A DNA stretch of 14,780 nt from JBAVQS01 sp049694275. Lineage in GTDB: Bacteria > Chloroflexota > Anaerolineae > UBA4142 > SHND01. Every line of letters starts with the position of its first letter. Within the stretch, counting starts at the first letter, position 1. Made by a program: the position numbers and the translations under genes. Under the pieces are notes generated by a model. The model searched no databases and had not been told where the DNA came from. It saw only the letters and a program-made list of their open reading frames with translations. Shown here in pieces: positions 1 through 7,005 of the stretch. The stretch is taken from positions 1 to 14,780 of the forward strand of contig JBAVQS010000426.1 in NCBI GenBank assembly GCA_049694275.1, in the 5' to 3' direction.

Positions 1-1
1 C

Positions 2-1867
2 CTCCGCCTCATCCGGCTGGATTTCCAGCCGTTGTGGTGGGACGAGGGATATAGCGTTTTCTTTGCCACGCGCGATTTTCTCACGATGCTCGCGCGGACA
101 GCGGTGGATATTCATCCACCGCTGTATTATGCGCTCCTGCAGCTCTGGATTCCACTCTTTGGCAAATCGGATATTGCGCTACGCCTATTTTCGGTCCTGA
201 TCGGGTTGGCGGCGATCCCACTCCTCTATCTCCTCGGGCGGATGCTCTTTAGCCAGCGCGTCGGGCGCATCAGTGCGCTTTTGCTCGCCCTCTCGCCGCT
301 GCACATTTATTATTCGCAAGAGGTGCGGATGTACGGACTGGTCACGCTCCTGGCGCTGGCGTCACTGGTTCTACAAGTGGCCCTGTTGCGCAAAGCAAAC
401 TCTCGCCGCCTCTTTTTCTGGACGCTGTATGTCCTCGTCACCGCCGCGGCGCTCTACACCCAGTACTTTGCCGCCTTTATCATCGCAGCCGAAATCGTCG
501 TAACCCTTTTTGTCTTTATGCACAGGGACGAACCGGCGGCTGTCCCCTACCCTCTTGCGGGCGAGCCACCGGTTCGCTCCTACAGTTCCCTATACCCGTG
601 GATTGCCGCATGGTTCGCTACATTCATCCTTTATCTCCCCTGGCTGGTCTATGCTGGCCCCAAGCTCTATACCTATGTGACCGCTAAGGTGGGCATTGAA
701 CAATACCCACGGCTCGATCCCTTAACCTTTATCGGCCAGCACCTCGTCGCCTTTTCCATCGGACACGTCAGCAGTTTGGGGTGGCTCGGAGTGGCAACCC
801 TTGGACTGGTTGCACTGGCGCTGTTTGGAATTCTGCACTCAAAATTCATCCCTCAAAGTTCAGCACCACGAACACGGCGCTTTGAATTTGGGGTTTTCCT
901 CGCCCTTATCTATCTTTTGCTCCCATTCCTCTTCGGATGGCTTGTCAACCTGGTCTATTCCTTCCATCCGATCCGGTACGAGCGGCTGCTCCTCTTTTGT
1001 GCGCCCCTCTTTCTCCTGTTTGTTGCACGCGGCATCGACGCGCTGTGGCAACGCCGCGCCGCGCTGGCATGGGGCGCACTAGCAGGGATGACACTCGTGT
1101 CAGCAATCTCACTGTACGATTTCTACACTGTGGAGCGATACACACAGGAAGACTATCGCCAGATGATCCAGGAGATGGATGGCGAGGCGCAGATGGGCGA
1201 TGTCGTACTCGCCCCATATCCCTGGCAAATCGGCTATCTCGAATCGTACTATCACGGCCCCACGTTAAACGTGTTCGAGGTACCGGCTGATGCCTGGGCG
1301 CGTGATACGTCGCTGATGGACAAGGGATTGGAAGGACTCCGCTCCCAATCGCCCCGCGTCTGGCTCCTGGCCTACCAAACACAGGGCCGGCGGATTGAGG
1401 ACCAACTCGCCAACTTTTATGCCGGCGATTATCACCTTTGGGATAACTGGTACGGCAACACGCGCCTCGAGTATTTCGGGCAAGCCGCCGACCCAGCAAT
1501 AACCGAGCAACCCATTGATCTCACACCCAGCCTCCAACTTGCCTCCTACGGCGCGAGCAGCGCCCCGATCCCCGCAGGCAGCGGTTTTGTAAGTGTCCGC
1601 CTGCACTGGATTGACAAATCCAATGCCTATAACTATTCGCTCCGTCTCGTAAGCCGCAGCGGCGACAAATCGCTCCAGCAGGATGAGCCAATCAGCGCGA
1701 GCAACGAGGTTGAGCGCATCGGACTGGTCATCCCGCGCACATTTACCCCTGGGGAGTACGATGTTCGCCTGGTCGTCTATCGCCGCTCTGATGGCGCGCC
1801 GGCGCCCCTTCCTGATGGCAATGCGGAGCTTGTCCTCAGTCACATCACCATCACGGCGCCCCGCTAA
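2..1867 (+). CDS. GT39/PMT_2-type membrane glycosyltransferase, 5' end cut by window
   Basis: Likely an integral-membrane glycosyltransferase that moves a sugar from a polyprenyl-phosphate donor to an extracytoplasmic acceptor. The reading frame is open from base 2, and the residues before the TTG at 32 continue the family-like N-terminus, so the true start lies upstream of the window. The visible part is 621 residues. A WWDEG motif (bases 35-49) carries the Asp-Glu pair typical of the first external loop of this family. HPPLYY follows near residue 38 and a SPLHIYYSQE stretch near residues 98-107, both typical of PMT_2/GT39 proteins. Multiple hydrophobic helices fill residues 20-370. About 250 hydrophilic residues follow, probably an extracytoplasmic domain. 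The donor and acceptor cannot be read from sequence. The family call is firm and the specific function is not known. Confidence 0.85.
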   Translation, partial: LRLIRLDFQPLWWDEGYSVFFATRDFLTMLARTAVDIHPPLYYALLQLWIPLFGKSDIALRLFSVLIGLAAIPLLYLLGRMLFSQRVGRISALLLALSPLHIYYSQEVRMYGLVTLLALASLVLQVALLRKANSRRLFFWTLYVLVTAAALYTQYFAAFIIAAEIVVTLFVFMHRDEPAAVPYPLAGEPPVRSYSSLYPWIAAWFATFILYLPWLVYAGPKLYTYVTAKVGIEQYPRLDPLTFIGQHLVAFSIGHVSSLGWLGVATLGLVALALFGILHSKFIPQSSAPRTRRFEFGVFLALIYLLLPFLFGWLVNLVYSFHPIRYERLLLFCAPLFLLFVARGIDALWQRRAALAWGALAGMTLVSAISLYDFYTVERYTQEDYRQMIQEMDGEAQMGDVVLAPYPWQIGYLESYYHGPTLNVFEVPADAWARDTSLMDKGLEGLRSQSPRVWLLAYQTQGRRIEDQLANFYAGDYHLWDNWYGNTRLEYFGQAADPAITEQPIDLTPSLQLASYGASSAPIPAGSGFVSVRLHWIDKSNAYNYSLRLVSRSGDKSLQQDEPISASNEVERIGLVIPRTFTPGEYDVRLVVYRRSDGAPAPLPDGNAELVLSHITITAPR

Positions 1868-1889
1868 TACCCGTCAAACCAGTTTGCTG

Positions 1890-1980
1890 TGGTGATTCCT
1901 CACATCTCGGTTTGTCATTCTGAACGTAGTGAAGAATCTCGCTAGCGCAAACCGCATCTGTCGCTTGTGAAGAATCACCA
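1890..1980. repeat. Imperfect nested palindromic intergenic repeat (REP/MITE-like)
   Basis: Outer arms at 1890-1904 and 1966-1980 are inverted complements matching at 14 of 15 positions. An inner pair, CGGTTTG at 1908-1914 and CAAACCG at 1948-1954, is perfect. A further small stem, ATTCT (1917-1921) with AGAAT (1933-1937), sits in the middle. The core at 1914-1938 resembles a TCATTCTGA..GAAGAATCT-type motif that I recall as a dispersed intergenic repeat in several phyla. That memory is not checked here. No coding frame runs through it. It could also act as a processing or transcription-ending structure after the glycosyltransferase, although no T-run follows. Confidence 0.6.
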
Positions 1981-1991
1981 GGTTCGCTCTA

Positions 1992-2020
1992 TTGTATAAC
2001 CCATCCCTTTGTGCTAGAAT
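1992..2020 (+). promoter_or_regulatory. Sigma70-type promoter of the LysM glycosidase-like gene
   Basis: TTGTAT at 1992-1997 (4 of 6 to TTGACA) and TAGAAT at 2015-2020 (5 of 6 to TATAAT) are separated by exactly 17 bases. A start of transcription near 2027 would give a leader of about 50 nt ending in the strong ribosome binding site before the ATG at 2079. It lies just after the palindromic repeat. Confidence 0.6.
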
Positions 2021-2078
2021 TTGGGCGTACCACTTTATTCCTTACGCGGCCATCATTAGTGAATTGCAAGGAGGAGCA

Positions 2079-3536
2079 ATGGACTTACGGACATACCCTC
2101 GCCCTCAGAACGATAATGGCATCGGTATCCACTTTCGCTTGGATCTTGCCGAAACGGATAGGAAACCCCACGTCTCGGATGGCGTTCAATGGCTCAAACA
2201 GATCAATGCTAAATGGGCGCTCGTCGCCGGACAAGATTGGAATCAGATTGCCATAGCAGCCGGGATGATCTGGGCGGCAGGCATTATGCCCGTCTGCCGG
2301 CTCATCTGCAAAATTAACGGCCCGGTCATTGACTGGATTGGTGGTGTACAAAGGTTAAAGGCGCTCGGTCTCCCCCCTTACATTCAGATTTTCAACGAAC
2401 CCGGTGATTCGCGCGAATGGAGAGAAGGGACAAAACCCGATATCGGCCTGTTCGGCTCCAAGTGGGGTGCTGCTGCCGCACAGGTGTATGATGCGGGCGG
2501 CTATCCCGGCGTCGGTGCAGTGCTCGGCCAAGACGAATGGCAAGCGGCATTCAATTCCGTCCAAGCCAACAACCTCTCGCGCATTTGGGACCGCGCCTGG
2601 TTCTGTGTACACAACTATGGGAGCAACCATCCGCCCAGCTATCCCTATGACGACGCGAATCAAAAAGGAACGCCCGTTACGGCAGAGGAATATGCTCGGC
2701 TCCAGTACTCATCCCCTCTCGATGAGGTCAATGCCTTGCGCGCCTCGTCTGCGAAACCGGGGGCGACGATTCTGACTGACGACACCTCCATCATCCGCTT
2801 TCTCGAATTCAAAGCCTGGATGGTGGAATCGCTCGGCTATTGTCTCCCCATGATCGGCGGCGAAGGAGGCTGGGAATGGGGAAACGAAGAGGACCATCGC
2901 TATAGCAAGCTCACCGCAGAACAACATGCCAGCTATCACAAACAGATGTTTGAATGGTTCTCCACCGGCGTCCTCGCTAACGGGGATCCACTCCCCGACG
3001 AGCTCTTTTGTATCTCGCCGTGGATCATGGGCGACTGGGGAGCGGACGATTGGTGGTATGGCGCGCTCGGCACCAAGCAAGGGACCATCGACACCGTTGC
3101 CGGCATCGCGCCGTTTGTGCGCCAGTTCAGTTGGGATCGCCAGGCGAGTCAGGCGCCTGTCACCCAAAGCGGGACAGTAACAGGTGAGACGCAGACCGGA
3201 TCGACTAGTACAGCCAGTTCCGGACAGATGTCATCAGGTGCGTCGAGCAGTGCACCGACCACCGCTTCGTCATCCAGCGCATCGAGCAGCACCCCTGCGG
3301 CATCTTCATCCGCTGCATCGAGTACCATGCCACCTACATCAACCACTACCACCGGCGATCCGGCATCCGGCTCAACCGGCGCTGCGCCGGTCATGACTTA
3401 TGTGGTTCAACACGGCGATACGCTTTCGGCAATTGCACGCCGGTTTGGCACGACCGTCCCTGCCCTGGTACAAGCGAATCACCTTGGAGACCCAAGCAAG
3501 ATCTTTACAGGGCAAAAACTCACGATCCCACGTTGA
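2079..3536 (+). CDS. Clan GH-A-like glycoside hydrolase with Ser/Thr linker and C-terminal LysM
   Basis: A 485-residue protein. The ATG at 2079 is chosen because GGAGG precedes it by 4-5 bases and the likely promoter lies within any upstream extension. Residues 1-355 look like a TIM-barrel glycosidase: FNEP at 105-108 gives a candidate acid/base Glu107, and GGEGGW at 260-265 gives a candidate nucleophile Glu262, the usual clan GH-A arrangement. Residues 357-438 are a low-complexity Ser/Thr/Ala/Pro linker. Residues 440-484 form a LysM domain (YVVQHGDTLSAIARRFGT...) that would bind peptidoglycan or related glycans. No signal peptide is visible, which is odd for a LysM protein. The next gene is a paralogue. 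The glycosidase activity is inferred from motifs, and the substrate is unknown. Confidence 0.8.
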   Translation: MDLRTYPRPQNDNGIGIHFRLDLAETDRKPHVSDGVQWLKQINAKWALVAGQDWNQIAIAAGMIWAAGIMPVCRLICKINGPVIDWIGGVQRLKALGLPPYIQIFNEPGDSREWREGTKPDIGLFGSKWGAAAAQVYDAGGYPGVGAVLGQDEWQAAFNSVQANNLSRIWDRAWFCVHNYGSNHPPSYPYDDANQKGTPVTAEEYARLQYSSPLDEVNALRASSAKPGATILTDDTSIIRFLEFKAWMVESLGYCLPMIGGEGGWEWGNEEDHRYSKLTAEQHASYHKQMFEWFSTGVLANGDPLPDELFCISPWIMGDWGADDWWYGALGTKQGTIDTVAGIAPFVRQFSWDRQASQAPVTQSGTVTGETQTGSTSTASSGQMSSGASSSAPTTASSSSASSSTPAASSSAASSTMPPTSTTTTGDPASGSTGAAPVMTYVVQHGDTLSAIARRFGTTVPALVQANHLGDPSKIFTGQKLTIPR

Positions 3537-3561
3537 GGTGATGACCACAGGCCTGCCAGCT

Positions 3562-3618
3562 TGTAGAGACGTCTCGGCGAGACGTCTGAGTGAGGCCTCT
3601 TGTCACAACGTCTCTACA
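3562..3618. repeat. Palindromic intergenic repeat with two alternative hairpins
   Basis: AGACGTCTCG (3567-3576) and CGAGACGTCT (3578-3587) are perfect 10-base inverted arms around one G. TGTAGAGACGT (3562-3572) is also perfectly complementary to ACGTCTCTACA (3608-3618), so a longer stem with a 35-base loop competes with the tight one. A third palindrome, GAGGCCTC, is at 3592-3599. It fills most of the 101-bp gap between the two glycosidase-like paralogues. It resembles the GTAGAGACGT...ACGTCTCTAC class of dispersed intergenic repeats, from memory. No T-run follows, so a terminator is unlikely. Confidence 0.65.
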
Positions 3619-3637
3619 TCCTTGAGAGTCTGTCCCT

Positions 3638-4888
3638 ATGCATCTCGAAGAATTTCCCCGACCGGATGAGGACAACGGGCTGGGCATCCACTTTGGTCTC
3701 GACCTGCGTCCCATCGCGCTCGAAACCTTTGTCCAGCGCATGTCAGACCTGCAGATCAAATGGTGCCTCATCCCACACACGGACGATCAACAACTTGCAC
3801 GTGCGGCGCAGTATATCGGCGCGGCCGGCATTATGCCCCTTTCCCGCTGGATCTGTCACATCGATCAAAACCTTCTGGACTTTGTCCAGTTCGTTCGCGT
3901 GCTGGACCAACTTGGCTTGCCTGCCTACATCCAGATTTTCAATGAGCCATCCGATGAGCGCGAGTGGCGCGACAATGTGTACAAGCCACGAGCGTTCATT
4001 TCGCGCTGGTGCGACCATGCCGCGCGCGTGGCTGAGGCAGGCGGTCTTCCTGGGTTGCAGGTGCTGCACACCGAAGAATTGCGTGCAATTTTGACCGAGC
4101 TCAAGAGCCGGAACGCGAGCAAGGTCATCGAGCAAATGTGGTTCTGTCCACATCCTTATGGCAGCAATCACCCCCCCGATTACCCCTACGACAACCGCAA
4201 TCAGCTCGACCGGCCAGCGGCAACCCTTGCGAACGACGACATGACCGTCCTCCAGTTCCTGGAATTTGCTCCTATCTTTGAGGCCGAGCTGGGTTTCGTC
4301 CCGCCCTTCATCGCCGGTGAGGGGGGCTGGCAATACGGCAATGCCGAAGACGGCCGCTACCCACGGATTGCCGACAATACGCACGCCATCTACCACGCAG
4401 CCCTGTTCGACTGGTTCCGCATAGGAAAGCTCTCGAACGGCGAGCCGCTTCCCGACTATCTCTTTGCCTTTTGCCCATGGATTCTATTCGGTGCTGAAGC
4501 AGATGCATGGTGGAGCTCCACCAGCGGCACACGCCAAAAAACCATCGATACGATACAAGCCACCCCCCCGTTCGTTCGCCAGTTCGGCCACCACCAGCCG
4601 ACCCTCTCACACTATGTCCTCTTTGGAGAGCCGACCGAGACGCAGCGCGCTCGTCTGCTCCTCGCACAAAGCTATCTCACGCGTTTCAATATCACGTTCG
4701 GCTTTTCAGTGCAAGAAGCGCGGCGGGCACGGCAAGTAACGATTATTGGAGATCAAAACGTGGTGGGGTGGGATGCAGAAGCCGAGATCAAACAGGCAGG
4801 CTGTCGAATTGAGCGTCTCATCGGCGACACGAACGCGCTCACGATCATTCTGAACGACCGGCTCACCCGCAACATCGAATTCGGGTAG
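3638..4888 (+). CDS. Clan GH-A-like glycoside hydrolase paralogue with a distinct C-terminal domain
   Basis: A 416-residue paralogue of the preceding gene; the two N-termini share the pattern FPRP/YPRP, DNG.GIHF.LDL. Candidate catalytic residues are Glu103 in FNEPSD and Glu228 in GEGGW. Further shared blocks are WFC.H.YGSNHPP.YPYD at about 168-185, the CPWI segment near 279-282, and TIDT..TPPFVRQF. It lacks an insert of roughly 30 residues that the first paralogue carries after the YPYD block. Instead of linker and LysM it ends in about 95 residues (322-416) predicted to mix helices and strands, which I do not recognise. No signal peptide is visible. The ribosome binding site is weak (GAGAG about 10 bases upstream of the ATG at 3638). 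The two genes probably arose by tandem duplication followed by exchange of C-terminal domains. The substrate is unknown. Confidence 0.75.
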   Translation: MHLEEFPRPDEDNGLGIHFGLDLRPIALETFVQRMSDLQIKWCLIPHTDDQQLARAAQYIGAAGIMPLSRWICHIDQNLLDFVQFVRVLDQLGLPAYIQIFNEPSDEREWRDNVYKPRAFISRWCDHAARVAEAGGLPGLQVLHTEELRAILTELKSRNASKVIEQMWFCPHPYGSNHPPDYPYDNRNQLDRPAATLANDDMTVLQFLEFAPIFEAELGFVPPFIAGEGGWQYGNAEDGRYPRIADNTHAIYHAALFDWFRIGKLSNGEPLPDYLFAFCPWILFGAEADAWWSSTSGTRQKTIDTIQATPPFVRQFGHHQPTLSHYVLFGEPTETQRARLLLAQSYLTRFNITFGFSVQEARRARQVTIIGDQNVVGWDAEAEIKQAGCRIERLIGDTNALTIILNDRLTRNIEFG

Positions 4889-4904
4889 CAGGCATCAAAT
4901 GTCG

Positions 4905-5819
4905 TCAGCGCGCCAATGTCATCACTGCAAGGCCAATGAACATGAGCACCGCACCCCAAAGCCGTACGCGGCCCACCCCCTCGCCAAGTACGAGCCAGCC
5001 GAGTAACGCGCCGATTACGACACTCGATCCCCGCCCGGCCACGACATAGCTGGCGCTGGTCATAGTCTGCGCGATGAGCACGAGGACATACGCCGCAATT
5101 GTCATCACGCTCCCGGCCACCACACGCAGCCAATTCGTGCGCAACTCGGCGGCGATACGGGTACGGCCGCGGATGAACAGCACAAGGGGAAACCAGGTGA
5201 CAGCATTGCCTGCATATACCCACCAGTTATAGACGAGCGGCGACATGGCGCTGACAACGAGCTTGTCCGATAGCGAATACACCGCAACAAAAACCCCTGA
5301 GGCAAGCGCCCACAGCGCCGCCGAATGATCGTGCATCCACATCCTGACCCACTGCAACCCACCCACACCTGGGACCGGCCGCTCTGTAATGGGAACGCGG
5401 CTGGCTCCGCCGGGCGCAAGTGATGCCACCCAGATGCCGACCACCATGAGCAGGATACCGAAATAGCCTAGCCAGGGCAGGCGCTCGCCGAGGAACAGCG
5501 CGCTCCAGAATGCGACAAAGATCGGGGGCGAGCCACGCGACAAAGGATAGACCAGTGAGAGGTCACCCTGCCGGTATCCAAGCACCAGCGTCACAAAATA
5601 CGCCAGTTCGGCAAGATTGCTAAGGATGAAATAGGGCCAAACCTCCCGAGGCAGATCGAATGACTGGGTGAACAAGGGATAGACGCTGTAACCTAGCGCG
5701 CCGATTGATACACCCAACCAGAGAAAGGTAACGGTGTCACGCGAGGCCTTGGCCAAATAATTCCAGCCGGCATGCAACGCGGCCGCAGCGAGGATCAGGA
5801 GGAGGACGGTGAGAGACAT
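4905..5819 (-). CDS. EamA/DMT-family transporter, ten-helix membrane protein
   Basis: A 304-residue protein that is almost wholly hydrophobic, with two EamA-like halves. The first half carries SRGSPPIFVAFWSALFLGER and the second GRGSSVVIGALLGWLVLGEG; both are the usual EamA signature with a terminal LGE. A short polar stretch links the halves (about residues 140-165). The family exports or exchanges small metabolites in the inner membrane, and the substrate cannot be predicted. ATG at 5819 is preferred; an upstream TTG would add 11 residues but is an unlikely start. The 3' end converges on the second glycosidase-like gene with only 16 bases between them. A terminator separates it from the upstream methyltransferase, so it may have its own promoter, although none is convincing. 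Confidence 0.85.
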   Translation of the reverse strand: MSLTVLLLILAAAALHAGWNYLAKASRDTVTFLWLGVSIGALGYSVYPLFTQSFDLPREVWPYFILSNLAELAYFVTLVLGYRQGDLSLVYPLSRGSPPIFVAFWSALFLGERLPWLGYFGILLMVVGIWVASLAPGGASRVPITERPVPGVGGLQWVRMWMHDHSAALWALASGVFVAVYSLSDKLVVSAMSPLVYNWWVYAGNAVTWFPLVLFIRGRTRIAAELRTNWLRVVAGSVMTIAAYVLVLIAQTMTSASYVVAGRGSSVVIGALLGWLVLGEGVGRVRLWGAVLMFIGLAVMTLAR

Positions 5820-5857
5820 AGGCAAATAATATGGCCGGTGAGCGCCAAACAAAGAAT

Positions 5858-5897
5858 GGGGAAAAGGAAAGGGCGCGAGTAAACCCCACCCGCGCCC
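5858..5897 (-). terminator. Intrinsic terminator after the methyltransferase gene
   Basis: Read on the minus strand, GGGCGCG (5897-5891), a 13-base loop and CGCGCCC (5877-5871) form a 7-bp GC stem, followed at once by the T-rich tract TTTCCTTTTCC. It starts 12 bases downstream of the methyltransferase stop codon, as expected for the end of the thiolase-methyltransferase transcript. Confidence 0.65.
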
Positions 5898-5908
5898 CTG
5901 TCTGGAGA

Positions 5909-6997
5909 TTACACGCGGGTTTCCGGGGGAGGGATAAAGTCCGGCGCGACAGTCAGCGAGGGCGGCGGCGGCGGCGGCGGCGGGACCCGCCGCGCCGTAA
6001 GGAGACCTGGTTTGTCGCCCAACAGCTTTACCTCAAAAAAGCCGGCCGCCTCTAACATACCGCGATACTCGGTCACCGTGTAAATATCCCCTTCGCCAGC
6101 CGCAATCAAGAGGTCTAGCCCAAATAGGGGAACAACCCCGGGCCCTTTGCGATCATCGTCCGCCACCGTCGCACGCAAAACAATCCGTCCACTCATCCGC
6201 AGCGATTCGTATGCGCGATGGAGAATGCCGATATTTTGCTCCATCCCTTGAAAAGGCGTAATCGAATCGACCAGCACGAGTTCCAGGTCTTGCGGCAAGC
6301 CTGCAGCAAGCCAGTCCCCTTCGACCAACTCGTACTGGGGCCGAACGGGGAGCGTGTCAAGAATGCCGCGCAAGGATAACAGCATATTCGCATTATCGAC
6401 GACGACCGCCCGCGAGTTGGGATTCTGCTGGACAAGCGGCAGCAAGCGGATGCCCGATTCCGCGCCGAGGCCAAGCATATGCATCGGGGACGCCGCATCT
6501 GCGGTAACACCAACCTGGTCCCAAATCGACTCGAACTCCTGGATGGCAACCTGCCAGTCAGTCCAGGTAGCCGCCGCCCGCGCGACGCGCAAGCGTGAAT
6601 GGCCCTCCACCATCAGTGTTGAGAGCGGTTTGCCGCTACGCACGGAACGCATCGTCTGTGCGCGCGCGTCCCACGCAAGCTCGGCAAGCAGGGCATCCCC
6701 ATAGTACGAGGGCTTGCCCTTGACGAGAAAAACCTCAGCCGTGGGAGTCAGCAAGTATTCAAATCCGGTCCGCATGACCAGATTGATATTGACCAGCGCG
6801 TCAAGGAGGAGGCGCGCGCCCCGGTCATTCAACCCGCTCGCGCGCAGGAGCGCCGGCAAGGAATGATGCCCTTCGGCAATTCGCGTAAACAGTTCAAGTT
6901 CGAGCGCCGCTTTGAGCGCCGCCGCCTGGCGTATCCCGCGGACAACTTCGTCAAGTGTACTACGCCGGGGTACATCGTCCTTCGAGGTTCTGGGCAT
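5909..6997 (-). CDS. O-methyltransferase-fold protein (Methyltransf_2 type) with polyproline tail
   Basis: A 362-residue protein. Residues 15-85 resemble the winged-helix dimerisation domain of plant/bacterial O-methyltransferases (LDEVVRGIRQAAALKAALELELFTRI.., then ..LLRASGLNDRGARLLLDAL). A SAM-binding Rossmann half follows, with a degenerate motif I LGLGAESG (175-182), VVVDNANM (198-205), EGDW (226-229) and LVLVDSI (240-246). It would methylate an O- or similar atom of a small molecule using SAM; the substrate is unknown. The tail contains eight consecutive prolines (339-346). ATG at 6997 is chosen because AGGA lies 6-7 bases upstream and it sits 8 bases after the thiolase stop. Earlier in-frame starts would lie inside the thiolase gene. 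It is co-transcribed with the thiolase, which suggests a linked substrate. Confidence 0.7.
   Translation of the reverse strand: MPRTSKDDVPRRSTLDEVVRGIRQAAALKAALELELFTRIAEGHHSLPALLRASGLNDRGARLLLDALVNINLVMRTGFEYLLTPTAEVFLVKGKPSYYGDALLAELAWDARAQTMRSVRSGKPLSTLMVEGHSRLRVARAAATWTDWQVAIQEFESIWDQVGVTADAASPMHMLGLGAESGIRLLPLVQQNPNSRAVVVDNANMLLSLRGILDTLPVRPQYELVEGDWLAAGLPQDLELVLVDSITPFQGMEQNIGILHRAYESLRMSGRIVLRATVADDDRKGPGVVPLFGLDLLIAAGEGDIYTVTEYRGMLEAAGFFEVKLLGDKPGLLTARRVPPPPPPPPSLTVAPDFIPPPETRV
5961..5981. repeat. (GGC)7 trinucleotide microsatellite inside the methyltransferase gene
   Basis: Seven uninterrupted GGC units on the plus strand, read as CCG proline codons on the coding minus strand. They give most of the eight-proline run in the C-terminal tail. 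Such a tract can vary in length by slippage, and unit changes would keep the frame. Confidence 0.9.
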
Positions 6998-7005
6998 GTT
7001 GAGTC

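Noticed and set aside
32..34. TTG as the start of the glycosyltransferase
   Set aside because: The frame continues upstream to the window edge with family-like residues (RLDFQPLWWDEG), so the TTG is an internal leucine codon.
945..1843. Two open frames on the minus strand inside the glycosyltransferase gene
   Set aside because: The plus-strand gene has clear family motifs and continuous coding; the antisense products are arginine- or alanine-rich and match nothing.
1992..2078. Upstream TTG start adding a hydrophobic N-terminus to the LysM glycosidase-like protein
   Set aside because: The TTG forms part of the likely -35 box, and the -10 box is also inside this stretch. The ATG at 2079 has a near-perfect ribosome binding site. 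The extension does not make a good signal peptide.
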